From positions 4,030,001 to 4,094,000 of the forward strand of contig NC_057924.1 of NCBI RefSeq assembly GCF_018873765.1: a DNA stretch of 64,000 nucleotides, in the 5' to 3' direction. This DNA comes from Telopea speciosissima (taxonomy: Eukaryota; Streptophyta; Magnoliopsida; Proteales; Proteaceae). Positions 26,201 to 37,492 of this stretch are shown here, in pieces (within the stretch, counting starts at the first letter, position 1; the number at the start of each line of letters is the position of its first letter). The position numbers and the translations under genes are program-made. The notes beneath the pieces were generated by a model that had not been told where the DNA came from, did no database searches, and saw nothing but the letters and a program-made list of their open reading frames with translations.

Positions 26201-29200
26201 TTCAATGTAGTTTTTTGTTCATTTTAAGTTATGTTATGCTAAATATAATATGGCAATAAGATAAAGTAGGCTATGAGCCTATGATGCAGACTGCAGAGTT
26301 CTAGAGAGATTGTTAGAGGTAAATATATTGTATGGGCTTGTCTTTTTTCAAGAATGTGAATTCAATCATTTTAAGATAAGATACGCATGGCTGCAGGCTA
26401 GTATGGATAATTGGCTACTTCCCCAAAAATGAAGAAATTAATAGTCATGCAATTGCGTCATGTTTGTTTTCTCATCCTATATACAGTTTGATGGATCATC
26501 CTTTCATAAGAAATATACTGAATTTATTTTTTTTACAATTAAAAATTATATGCAACAACCCTATTGATGCCTTTGGACACCCCAAACCCACCAAGGAGCT
26601 ATGGATCTGCTGATTGTTTTCTGCATTTGCTGGATTGAAGTTAGTTTCAGTTAAGATTGGCTGATCCTGGCAAACTTCAGTTAATGGCATCCTGTGATCC
26701 AGTCTGATCCTGATCCTTCAATCCCTTTATTTATTTATGAGAGGGAAAGCTGATTTTTTTTTTTCTTTTTTGGTGGGGGGAGGGTTGTGAAGGTAAGAAT
26801 CGGTCCCAGGTCTGGGGGATGACAACCCACAGGCTTCACGGTGTAAAGTACAAGTAGGGAATGCTATGCACATGAGGATGAGGTTAACATCATTTCTACC
26901 CATTTTTCATGATTTTATTTACCCTTGAATAATTACGTTTGACCCTCAAAGCAAAGCAACTTTGATATTTTACGATTGACTCTAGCCTCTAGGTAGACAA
27001 GTCTCATAAATTTAAAAAAAAGAGAGGATAAAAGCAAAGCATCTTTGATATTTTACAATTGACTCTAGCCTCTAGCTAGACAAGTCTCATAAAATTTTAA
27101 AATAAAAGAGGATAATAGAAGACAGCTGAATCTATCTTCAGTTATATCTCATTTTCACTTATATGTCAATGATTGGTACAAAAGCAGTTTAGAGTTGTGT
27201 CAAGTCTCTCTCTCTCTCAACTTACATACTCAACAATGGGCGCAGCAGCAACTGAGACAAATCACACCCTTCTCTCTCGCACACGCATGCGCTCTCTCAT
27301 TCCTCTTGTTTCCCTGATAAATAACCATTAGATTATTATGATCAATTGAATCTTATAAATGATTTTGTAAATTTTTTCTAATCTTAATATGAGATAGTCA
27401 CTCATTCCTCTTATTTCCCTGATAAATAATAATTAGCTCATTTTGATCAATGGAATTTTATAAGTAGTTTTGTAAATTTGTCTGATCTTAAAATGAGATA
27501 CTTGGACATTTAGGCATTTAGCAGAGCAAGTACGTATTCACCCATCTGTTTTAGGTAGGGTCTTCTATTATTGTTTTCACAGCTCTCATGCTGTATTTTA
27601 CTCTGCTTGTGAGACTCCATCTGATTGAGCTGTTCTGGGAATGGTTTGGTCCATTGTTGTATTATTTTAATGAATTTTCTATTTATCCAAAATAAATATA
27701 TAAATAAATAAAGAGAGCTTTAATATTGTGAATAGTTGAAAATATTTGCACTTTCTGAGGAAGAAATGGTTTAAGGTAAATGGACGGATCAAATATCTGT
27801 CTAATCAATTATTTATTCAATACTTTTATCGTAACTATATGGTGTATGCCTGCTCTCGTGAAGAAACCTTGTTCAAATCTCATGCCCATGCTGCATACCA
27901 GCTTAGTGAGCTGAAGCAAATTCATTACCTAGTCATTTCACATTCCTTTGGAGCTCCTGAGCCATGGATGCACTAACAAATGCACACACCTGAGCTTAGG
28001 ATATTTCAGGATAGCTTGTTTCTCATAGGCTCTGTTATCATGGACCAGATAATTTACCTATGTCAGCCTCATTACGTAACATGCATGCTGCCATATAATA
28101 TGTAAGTGGTTGCTGAAGGGCCAAGGGAGACTCTAGTGCCTTTCCAGCATACTAAGCTAATCAAGGTTTATCCATAAAGGTTTATCAACAGGGGGGATTC
28201 ATCCCTAAAGGTGGATGTTGAGCCAAGGGACCTATATTAAGGAAGCATCACTACATCATGATCATTTTCAAAAATGTCATCAGAATATCCAATTACCTAA
28301 TGCCCCTCAATATTACCAGAAACCGGGCACCAATGTAAACTTGCCTCACTGCCTTATTTAGCTAGATAGCAAATATGACATGCTAGCCTGAGGCAATTTA
28401 ACATGCAAGCAACAGGCCCTTCATACTACACCAGGGCCCAAAGCCACCATTTCCCATCATGGTCATGCCACCGTATGTTGTGATGGCCTAGATCCCCTTT
28501 TCATGTGTGTTGTGGCCTTTGATCTGATGAAATTGCTTGTGAAATTGTATCAAGAAAAACGCTCGGAGCATGTTACTCTGCATATTCTGTTGGTATGAGC
28601 AATTTTGTGTCCATATCTGCACCTACAACTTAGTTGGATTATGTATTTATGTAGTATGTACACGTCACATGCTAGACAAAAATGTATATGCATTTGATAT
28701 TGGTTTGTCTGCATGTATGTAATGTGTTTCCATTAATGCACATCTGAAATTTCCTAAAACACGGGATGGATTCAAATGCTTTGCTATCTTATAGTCAACG
28801 TACCCTTTTTAAACTCAAATTCAGTTTGTGCTATAGAAATTAGGAATTACCTTTCGCTGTTTATTGTGCAGTGAAATAGAGGACATTATACTGCTGGCTC
28901 TGCATAGCCCTGAAGTATATGATGATATTGCTCGTGGGACCCGGTGTAAGTTTGAGTCCAACAGACCTCGTGCTGTGCTTTTTGAAGGTCCACCAGGTTT
29001 GTATTCTAGTACATGACAGGCGATTGGATTAATATATTGGGGGTGATTGGTTGATATCGCTTCATTTGGAGAGACCATTCGTGTGTTAAATTTAGTGTCC
29101 CCTTAAAGTTGATGGTTGATTCAAGAATAATTTTTTATCATGAAACTTTGTAAGATGTCTTTGATTAGCATGGTGTAGCTGTATATGTGCAGTTTCTGTA

Positions 29201-32200
29201 TGTTGTGAGAAATACAGGGCCATTTACCTGTGGTTAATGTTTGTCCATGCCAAGTTTATTTAAACATAAAATAAAATGAATTCAACTTGAAAGAAAATGG
29301 ACCCAACTTATAATGAAAGCAAATTAAAAAAAAAAAGGTGACTCAAGCCACTTAACTTGAACTACTAGTTCAAATTAGTTTTGGACCGGTTCAATTTAAA
29401 ACACTAAAACATGAAAATAAACTAAGTATAGAAGCTAATCCATATGCAACCTATTTACCCCTACTTTAGGTCCATAAAAGTGACCTATTACATTGGAAAT
29501 CCATGGGACCAAAGGCCCAACATGTATAGAACCTAACCCTAGACTTATTCCCATCAAAATAAGCCTCTTTTGGTGATGTATCTGCATCATGCGGCAACAG
29601 TGAGATACCATGGGTGAGAGGATGATGGGCTGAGATAGCAGATCCTATTCCCTCCTTCTACATCCCTTTCTTCTTCTTTCCTAACCTTTGATATTCTTCA
29701 TATGTAAACAGAAGATAGCATTAAAAAAGAGTTTCAGTTATTTAATTTTATTCATTTATTGTATTGATCCTGCTGCAACCAATCTCCCACTGGTTTCCTT
29801 GGCTAGAGGTCGATTTTGCATTAGATTGTTACCTTCTCAGTAGTTCACATTTCATGTTCTATATTCTCCCTTTATCATAATATTATTGAAGAAACAGATC
29901 TTTGGGCACAGTACCATATTTACGTAGTCATTTGGTTGTGTGGAAGATATGAGTCAAAACAATCTTCTACGTGTATAATAGGTGGATTTCTGGTGCTATT
30001 AAAATGTTTAAGAAGTTTATTGTGTTTGTTGTACACGTTACATCCACTAAGAAAGGTGGCCAAAAAAATTTATGTTACTTCACTTTTACAAATTTGGTCT
30101 TTGTTACCTTTTCTTTCATTTCAATGTTCTCTTTTTCTTCCAAGTACGTAGTATAGCAGGGAAACTTACAGATATTACTTTTGACTGATAGGGACGGGCA
30201 AGACATCTTGTGCTCGGATAATTGCTAATCAAGCGGTATGTCTTAGAAACTTCTTACGCTGTTATACCCAATTGCTTATGTTTTATTGTTAAATGCTAGT
30301 TACTTCCGCTACAGTGTATTTTGTATTCATGATGTTTGAGACAGTTTGGTGCTGCTAGTTGACATTATTTGCTTCATGTGTATTCACATTAATATGGAGA
30401 TGTATTCAAAAACTAATATAACCAATGTATAACCTCTTGGCATGTTTGTTCTTACTCTTTATTAGTTTTTATCAAGACATGTGTTTACTTTTTGTAAGTG
30501 ATATTGCCATTGTCAGGGTGTCCCGTTGCTGTATGTGCCACTGGAGGTTGTAATGTCAAAGTATTTTGGTGAAAGTGAGCGTTTGTTGGGGAATGTGTTC
30601 TCTCTTGCCAATCAGTTGCCCAAGGGTGCAATCATTTTTCTTGATGAGGTAATTGATGCAAGCTGGTTTTGTTTAGGCCATGGTTGAACTTCCATATTTA
30701 CCATGTTGTAAACGTGTTTCTTTATTCATGGTATGTACATATTTATATTTCCTTCAAGATCTTAACAGTATTTACTTTCCTGCCCTCCTTTTAATGCTCT
30801 TACACTTGCAGGTGGATTCTTTTGCTTCTGCTCGTTGTAATGAAATGCATGAAGCTACACGTAGGATTCTATCCGTATTGTTGCGGCAGGTGAAACTGGG
30901 TTTTCGTTGGTATATTAAGATATTTTACTGAATCATTGGTCATCTGTTATTCATATTGTGTGTTAAGATTTTTCTTTTTCCCCTGCTTTGTTTTCTCCAC
31001 TTATCTAAATTTGAAACTTCAAATTAACATCAGTGTGAGATATTTGGTCACTTGATGATAAAGAAGCTAGTAGGTGACAATCAGATGGTGATCTCAAGAC
31101 TTCAGATTGGAAGCCTATATATCAAAATGTGTGAGAAGATGTACAAATTATTTATATGTGAGACTAAATTTATTTGGCACGTCAACACAATTACGTGAAT
31201 TGGATGTTGCAATAGACCAGAACTATTTTGTAGGAATCTGTGAGAAAAAATGTTCTGCTGAGGGTGTCCCATGGTTCGTTATCTTTCCATTATATGGTTG
31301 TCAAAGTTCATTAGTGAAACCATATGCTTGTCAAAGTTCATTAGTGAAGTACCTATTAAGACCATGATGAAACCATGCTTAAATTTGTGACTTGACAAGT
31401 GGAAGACTGCATCCCTGAATTCCACACTTCTTAGTGTGCCTCTAGCTCTAGCGAGCATACAAAATGCCAAAGAATTCACTACAGTAGTTTCTTCATCCAT
31501 TGTGTTTCATTCAGTTTTGACCTGCATTGTACTTTCTTTTTTTTCGTGAAGACTCTTGTTACCTGGAAGCTTGATCCTGTTATCATTAGGAATGTGCAAG
31601 GGAGTTCATATTGTAACAATTATTGAGTTTAACAGGAACTCAGTAAGCCACTTTTACTGTCATGTTGACAAATTTTGTTTTTGTAACTGAAGATTGATGG
31701 ATTCGAGCAAGAGAAGAGAGTGGTGGTAATTGCTGCAACCAATAGGAAGCAAGACCTTGATCCCACTTTGATAAGGTATGCATATGCACTTATCTATCCA
31801 TAGTGTGTATGCGTACTTAGTGGTAGGATGGTCATCTGACTCATTTTTATCTTTGTCCTTGCAGTCGATTTGATTCAATGATTACTTTTGGGCTACCAGA
31901 TCAACAGATCCGTCAGAAAATTGCAGCACAGTATGCCAAGCATCTCAAAGAATCTGAATTAATTGAATTTGCTGCAGTTACAGAAGGGTAAGAACTCTAA
32001 AGCTCTTGAATATTCTGATTTAGCATCCCAATTAATTGAGAGCACCTGGTGGGGGCCGTTGCTTCTATCTGCTGCTATGTCTTGCACTTGCATGTGTTTG
32101 GGGATTTTGGGAGCACTGTTCTTGGAGACCTAGAAATCCCACCCTCTCTTCCTCCGCCCCCCCCCCAAAAAAAAATAAATAAAATAAAATAAAATAAACC

Positions 32201-33269
32201 CCAAAATAGAAGAGCAATGAAAAAGCATAGGGATCTTGCCACCTCTCCCTCTCTTCTAGACATTCAGGATTAATGTGAAGAGGTCCATTTAGAATAAGAT
32301 CAGGTGGGCTGGAGTCCAGGATTAGTGATTGATTGATTTTCAACTTGTGACTAAAGTTATCTTAACGTATCCACCGATACTAACTGATACATATCTTATT
32401 TTTAGGGTACTGATACGATAACTAAACAAAGTATCAACTGTATAGGGTCAATACGTGACCCGATGTGGTTGATACTTATCAATACTCTTGATACATCTCT
32501 TATAAACTATATAAATCTATCAACGACTCAAAACACTTACCAAGGGCTCATGTAAGGCATTGTAATCAATTTTGTTTTGGCAAAATCAACTTGATTCCTT
32601 GTTTCTACTGGAAAAAGCAACTCACTTGTCTTGTCATACTTTGTTCTCTTTATACATGATATATTTTACATATTTTACTCATTCATGGTGTTTTATGCTT
32701 CAAAACTGAATTTCGCATGTATCCAAAACATTTACACTTGTATCTTTAGTGTATCTTGCGTCTCTTAAAATAACATTTCCGATAGATATCGATACCGATA
32801 CCAATACTTTAAACCTTGCCTGTGACCATGGAATTGTGGGTGCGAAACTGCCCACCCCCTGCATGTCATTTTGTGGGATATGCATAGATACACATACCTG
32901 TGCTGTATGTTACATTCATTTCAGTCAACTTTCTCATTGTATAATCAACACTTGATATGTGTAGAATGTCCGGGCGGGATATCAGGGATATTTGCCAACA
33001 AGCAGAGCGGCACTGGGCCTCAAAGGTAATGCATTTCAGTTTTGCTACTTTTATTTCTCTCAGTGATTTGAGTAACAAACCCTGCTTATTTATTTTGATA
33101 GATAATTCGAGGACAAGCACCTAATGATGCAGAACAAATGCATCTTCCACCGCTTCAGGAATACATTGAGAGTGCTTTGAATCGACAGAAGGCTCTACTC
33201 AGTATTTCAGACCTGACAAACCAAAAGTGTAATGTTTCAATGAAAAAGAGCCCTTTAAGTTTTGAATAA
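14254..33269 (+). CDS. Organelle-type AAA ATPase (14 exons)
   Basis: Exons: 14254-14377, 16458-16612, 16891-17052, 24091-24221, 25599-25743, 25859-26142, 28872-28996, 30192-30235, 30517-30648, 30812-30889, 31693-31775, 31865-31987, 32965-33025 and 33102-33269, 604 aa in all with every phase consistent. Residues 1-42 are Arg/Ser-rich, as in a mitochondrial presequence. A hydrophobic segment at about 62-83 could be one membrane span. The N-terminal half (about 95-350) is family-specific. The AAA module has Walker A GPPGTGKT (373-380), Walker B IIFLDE (429-434), sensor 1 IAATNR (473-478), an Arg in LISRFD (R489) and MSGRDIRD in the small subdomain (530-537). It most resembles a plant AAA protein of unknown role, At4g04180-like from memory and unverified. 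The AAA core resembles FtsH/katanin types, but no HEXXH protease motif follows, so it is an ATPase without a peptidase. Confidence 0.88.
17548..18155 (+). mobile_element. RTE-like LINE reverse transcriptase, first half (interrupted)
   Basis: Broken frames read [12 protein letters not shown], then [20 protein letters not shown], then [20 protein letters not shown] and TEYMMCNF, and [20 protein letters not shown]. These are the conserved blocks of a plant RTE-clade reverse transcriptase, in order. The catalytic FADD reads FAND, and stops and a frameshift precede it, so it is inactive. It continues at about 23205 after younger insertions. It lies in intron 3 of the AAA ATPase, in the sense orientation. 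Confidence 0.85.
18161..19493 (+). mobile_element. Solo LTR (1333 bp) with 5-bp target-site duplication
   Basis: The element starts TGATGCAG and ends CTAGGACTACATTA, the same ends as the LTRs of the complete element at 19796-22651. CATAT at 18156-18160 is repeated exactly at 19494-19498. No second LTR or internal region of its own is present, so it arose by LTR-LTR recombination or loss. It is about 270 bp longer than the neighbouring LTRs and clearly diverged from them, hence a different subfamily member. Confidence 0.85.
19494..19795. other. Host sequence between the two LTR insertions
   Basis: About 300 bp separate the solo LTR from the complete element. Together with 22657-23200 this appears to be an older sequence inserted into the LINE, because the LINE reading breaks off before 18161 and resumes only at about 23205. 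It was not recognised as a known element. A C-run lies near 19730. Confidence 0.4.
19796..22651 (+). mobile_element. Complete non-autonomous LTR retrotransposon (Ty3/gypsy-like derivative)
   Basis: LTRs at 19796-20852 and 21593-22651 (about 1058 bp each) are near-identical by eye, start TGATGC and end ACATTA. CCTTG flanks the element exactly (19791-19795 and 22652-22656). Three bases after the 5' LTR comes TGGTATCGTGAGCC (20856-20869), a primer-binding site like that for initiator Met-tRNA but with a 2-bp difference from TGGTATCAGAGCC. Before the 3' LTR stands ATTCGAGGACGAATTTTTTC followed by AAGTTGGGAGAG, a polypurine tract in a context typical of gypsy elements. The 740-bp interior lacks protease, RT, RNase H and integrase, so it must have been moved in trans. 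Confidence 0.9.
20871..21300 (+). pseudogene. gag-like remnant inside the non-autonomous LTR element
   Basis: The frame from 20871 begins [20 protein letters not shown] and continues [10 protein letters not shown], like the start of gypsy Gag. It then shifts frame, and the next frame reads [14 protein letters not shown] and a charged coiled-coil-like tail. Several stops follow up to 21300. No zinc knuckle is seen. The product is therefore probably not made intact. Confidence 0.55.
23205..24000 (+). mobile_element. RTE-like LINE, second half and 3' end
   Basis: Reading resumes with [16 protein letters not shown], followed by [35 protein letters not shown] and RARGRP, the C-terminal blocks that should follow the half at 17548-18155. 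A 63-bp unit (encoding a [20 protein letters not shown]-type peptide) is tandemly triplicated at 23565-23753. The 3' end reads CCCATTTGGTTGGGATAAGG and closes in TTGTTGTTG repeats, as expected for RTE tails. Frameshifts and stops occur early in this half. Confidence 0.85.
23565..23753 (+). repeat. 63-bp unit repeated three times inside LINE ORF
   Basis: The copies are 23565-23627, 23628-23690 and 23691-23753. They differ at only a few bases (for example GAGGTTG against GAAGTTG, and CTGAGTC against CTGGGTC). Since 63 is a multiple of three, the frame is kept. A second LINE 3' fragment at 60795-60905 carries one copy only, so the expansion happened at this locus. Confidence 0.85.
26951..27116. 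repeat. 83-bp tandem duplication in AAA ATPase intron 6
   Basis: The copies at 26951-27033 and 27034-27116 share GATATTTTAC, TTGACTCTAGCCTCTAG and AGACAAGTCTCATAAA. No function is apparent. Confidence 0.7.
27296..27505. repeat. 105-bp tandem duplication in AAA ATPase intron 6
   Basis: The copies at 27296-27400 and 27401-27505 both start CTCATTCCTCTT and hold TTTCCCTGATAAATAA and TTTTGTAAATTT. They are diverged by roughly a tenth by eye, so older than the KNOX intron duplication. Confidence 0.7.
29330..29589 (-). mobile_element. Truncated LTR of the TGATGC family, reverse orientation
   Basis: Read on the minus strand from 29589 it starts TGATGCAGATACATCACC. It follows the first 260 bp of the LTRs at 18161 and 19796 (GGCTTATTTT, CTAGGGTTAGG, ACATGTTGGGCCTTTG), then breaks off near an A-run at 29325. 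It lies in intron 7 of the AAA ATPase and is clearly older than the complete copy. Confidence 0.75.
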
Positions 33270-35016
33270 TGGACGATGTACATAGATGTGAACCGTAAAG
33301 CTAAAAGGGTACATGGGCAAATTTAACTTAATAGTTGATATATTCAATTTAGAAGTCGTTTGTCAGTCACAAGCTATAGTTGAGATGCCATATTTTTTTC
33401 ACATGAGTTGAACAAAACTGTACATATAGACCTATTGGATGAAATAATATACCAGTGGTTAATATTGTTTCCAATTTTATGGCTTTTTTGTAGTTCTGAT
33501 GACCATCTGTTCTACAGCTTCAGTTTTCACATTCTGGTACCTTCTTCTGAAGGCAATTCCTTCAATAGAGAGATTTATGGTGTTTATGGCTTTCCTAAGT
33601 TTATTTTTACTTTGGTCCACCTTTGCAAATCCAGTAAGCTATATGTATTTCATTAAAAGCAGTTATACTATCACTTCTTAACAGTCTCTCCTTTGGGCTT
33701 TGCCAAAAGATACATTTCAAGTTTCAGTTTTACCCTTCTCAGGTGATGTTATCAAGCTCAATTCTTCTTATTCCACTTTAGAGTATACAATATGTAGAGT
33801 CAGATTGTAACCATCAAAGTTGTTTATTCTATTGTTGAAGTACTTTAGACAAAAGGCATCAATTGGAAATCCACTTACAACAGCTCTTTTCCTTGGGAAT
33901 GATTCACAATATGCAACATTCCTATTCCCCGGGGGCGAACTCACCTGTGGAACATTCCATAGGTAAAAATATCCGATTTTTGTTTTTTCAAATATCTGAA
34001 ACTCATTCAGGATACAGGTTGAATTATTCATAAAATTCAGTTTCAACCTAAGATTTGTGAATTTTGCCAGTACTTATTTTTTCTTAATGAGGTTAGACAA
34101 TCTTGGAACGAGGAGAATATAGCAGCGCTAGCCTAAACATAAATATCAGTTGTAAATGAGCACAAAGAACTTCATGCTGGTAGCAACATCAATTCAAGCA
34201 CTCCATTGATAATGCAAGAAATGCAATATAATAAGTACTCAAATACATTGTCAATATAAAATGATGGAAAAGAAAGACCAGTTCAGGTTCCTCTATGAAT
34301 CTAACAAATTAAGAACAAATTATACTTGAGAGTACTAAAGTTAAACTATCTATCAAAGCCTTGTGGGAGAATGTCCTATCAACCTCTTAGTTTTCCAAGG
34401 TCCTTGAACAGATAAATACCGCTTCTTCATCGGAGAGTAAAGAACAAGGGATGTCTCAATATCTACTTCAAAAGTTCTTTCAACAATCTTCACTTCGTTC
34501 CATATCAGGTTGACTTCTGACATTGGAAGGGTTTTTCCACCCTGAAGCTCGGGTTTTTGGGTTAGACATCTTTACTTTCCAGTTACATTCTTTTGGACTA
34601 ACCATAATTAGGCTACTCATCTTGTAATCAGGTGCCATTAATAATGGTTTAAGAACAAGACTAGGTTGTGATCGATGCATTAACCACTTACTCGAGTGCA
34701 GGTCGATGAAATAAGATTCATGTAACATGCTATACTAGAGCTTGCATACGCTCATGCATCTTAGGACAAATTCTATGGAAAGTCTAGACAAATCTCAAAA
34801 ATAATAATACAGTGAGGGAGACCCTAACTAGAATCTCAAACTCCACACTCTATAATCTCAGACTAGAATCTCAGTCTAGAGCCATAACCCATAACTAGAA
34901 TCTCAAACTCCACATTCTATAATCTCTACTTAAAACTCGCCTAAGACAGGGAGCTTGAAAGGTGAGCTTGAAAGGTGAGGCAATCCAAAAGCTATATAAA
35001 CTTCCATCAAGTCCTT
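33270..35016. other. 3' flank of the AAA ATPase; no certain gene
   Basis: The 3' UTR presumably lies in the first few hundred bases. A minus-strand stretch at 34365-34728 has two overlapping open frames with protein-like composition: one ends CNWKVKMSNPKTRASGWKNP and the other, in a shifted frame, contains SLVLYSPMKKRYLSVQGPWK. I recognise neither, so this may be a decayed gene or chance. The direct repeat GAATCTCAAACTCCACA(C/T)TCT occurs near 34830-34860 and 34895-34920. Confidence 0.3.
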
Positions 35017-35735
35017 GGTGTGTTTGGTTGCGTAAATCTACATATGATAATTTCGTGGAATCGTGATTCTCAATTATTAAAACTCTTTGGTTGTGTAAGT
35101 CCACAGAATTAAAAGAACCACTTGGTTCCACTTTTTGTACTAAAGTTGCTTCATTCTTGAGGTCACCTTAAGAGGTGAATTCACATATGAACCATCTGAT
35201 TCCATAGTACATTTAAATATTATAATTCAACCTGGTGGCAACATTTTTTATAATTAATATTTTATTAAAAAATAAAACACTAATAGTTAACAAAATAAAA
35301 TCTTATATTTTATTAAATAAAAAAACATACTAAACAGAAAAGGAAACTTAAAGTTTCTATCTTGTGTTTATACTTCTTTATCTATCTTAGTTTTCTTATT
35401 TAAATTTTTAATATCAAAATACCATTTTTTTAATTAAATATTATACTTATATTTTTTAAATAAAATATTAATAATAAATTAAAGAAAAAATTAATATTTA
35501 ATTAAAAAATTAATATTTTATCAACTAATAACTAAATAGTTTTTCAGATAGATTTAAGATTAATCCAACTAACAAACTCAAGGTAACCAAACAGTTTTTC
35601 AAGAAGATTCACGTCACAGAATCACGATAACCCAACAATTAATTTTTCAAAATAACAAATCCACAAATGGTAACTTTATGAATAACCATTCAAAATCAAT
35701 ATAGGCTCCAACAAATTTACGCAACCAAACACACC
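35017..35735. mobile_element. AT-rich MITE with perfect 21-bp inverted ends
   Basis: The left end starts GGTGTGTTTGGTTGCGTAAA (35017-35037). The right end (35715-35735) is its exact reverse complement over 21 bp. The 719-bp body is AT-rich with no coding frame and repeats the TTTGGTTG motif inside the ends. The sequence style resembles Tourist/PIF-Harbinger elements. The flanks (CCTT on the left, CTTA on the right) allow a 3-bp duplication only with mismatch, so the superfamily is uncertain. Confidence 0.75.
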
Positions 35736-36159
35736 CTTAGATCTGATTTGTGACCTTTTAACCTCCTCCATATGACTAATACCAGACTGTAACAAATTAG
35801 CATGCTTCCGAAACAAAGTCCACAGAACTACCTTGTAAGGTGAAAGAACCCAATGCCATATCAACCCCCACCAAGTCTCTTACGAATCGATGTGAGATCA
35901 ATCCTTATATGGTTGATATGGGATCACAATGGACCACCATGCTTTCGATCCGATGTCCACGATAGCTTGCTCTAAATCAAGTAGTTCTTTCTAAGTGACT
36001 TTACTCTTCTCCAGAGTCTCTATCCGACAACACATAGCTCTCTCCTAATGGCTTTACTCTGGTATCATGTAGTCAGAATGAGGGTGATACCGAGGATTGA
36101 CTACTTTGATACCCTTGATACGAAACCAAGAGAACTTGCCCCTCTAAGCCGGCTTGTAA

Positions 36160-37110
36160 GTAAGGTTCTAAAACTCGGGTTTCGACTAGGTTTCGATCAG
36201 CCAGAAAACGAGTTTGTCTCGGTTTCGACAATATCTTGGTCAAAACTTGGGACTTTCTTCGGGCTAACTCAAACCTTGGTTTCGAGGCCCAGAAGTTATT
36301 TTTTTGCCCTGATTCTTGTTGTGCCGCCTATTTTTGACATTTTAAACTCAATCCATGCATTAGTTTCACATAGAGAACTAAAAATATTACTTGTGGTTTT
36401 GATCCAAGTTTGATACTGTATAAGGTTCTTAGACATGGTATCAAATAAGCTTTGTTTTGATAGCTTTCCAATAAGTCTAAGATTTCTTAAATTTGATTTA
36501 TATTGAAGGAGTTATGCATTGGTCAAACTTAATTTGATGTGCGCGAATGTTGTCAAAATCGCTCTAAATGAAAATACTTTTTTGGACATCAAAACAAATG
36601 AATATTTTACCGCATTTTTGGTTTTTAACAATGTTTTACCTTATAAAGATTTATGGAATTTTTAGATTTGAGAAAAACCCCAGCATTAGAAAATTGAAAA
36701 TTGCAACTATTGTCGAAAATCTAGTTTTTGTTCTTGAACTGGGAGGTTGACCTTTTTTTCTTTTGGAATTTGATTTTTTAACTATGTTAATTGGATTCAA
36801 ATAGGGGGTATTTGTTTATTTATGAATAATATCTTAAGTTAAATGATATTAGACATAACTAAGTGTCTGTCCTGGTTTCTGGCAGTTTTTAGCATAAATA
36901 CCTGTCTGTCCTAGTTTCGAGCCAAGTTTCCCCTAGTTTTGATGGGCATATGTGTCGAAACCATCGAAATATGGTCAAAACCAGTTGATACCATTGAAAC
37001 CCGATCGAATCCAGATATTTTATAAAATCCCCCTTCATCTCGTCTTGGAAACCTGGGAAACTGAGTTAACTCGATGGTTTCGACAGATTTCGGTCGAGTT
37101 TTTGTTCCAT
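36160..37110. repeat. GTTTCGAC-rich dispersed element
   Basis: The stretch opens with AAAACTCGGGTTTCGACTAG and closes with GTTTCGACAGATTTCGGTCG followed by AGTTTTTG. The ends are loosely inverted (AACTCG with TTTCG motifs) around an AT-rich body. It resembles the hAT-like iterated MITEs elsewhere in the window, but no target-site duplication was found. The open frame at 36048-36413 is its translation. Confidence 0.4.
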
Positions 37111-37492
37111 GCTTGTAAAGTGTTCAAATATCAATATCGGATCAACCATATCTTCAGACTCATATCTATATAGGCCGAGGCTGATACTGATACCTGACCG
37201 ATCTCATATCGGTGGAACAGTTCATAATAAGGATAAATATATGTTCAAATCGATTTTTAATTTTTTTTGAAAGTGAAAACAAAACCGTCCGATATAGTCT
37301 GATACAAGTTATACAACCAATATGTATCGGTATTCACCGATACCGATATGGATATGCGAATACTACTGATATTTAAAAAAAACAGTAAGGTGGTACGACA
37401 GATACGGAATTCCCTTCCAACATTCTTCTTCTCCTTCTCCTTCTCCTTCTCCTTGATTCCCATCTTCCCATTTTCAACAGTCCAAAGCCGCC
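37111..37492. promoter_or_regulatory. Upstream region of the PUX gene
   Basis: A GATACCGATA-type repeat occupies 37135-37370. A (CTTCTC)n pyrimidine tract lies at about 37427-37455 just before the start codon at 37493, a common plant 5' UTR feature. No clear TATA box was seen. Confidence 0.35.
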
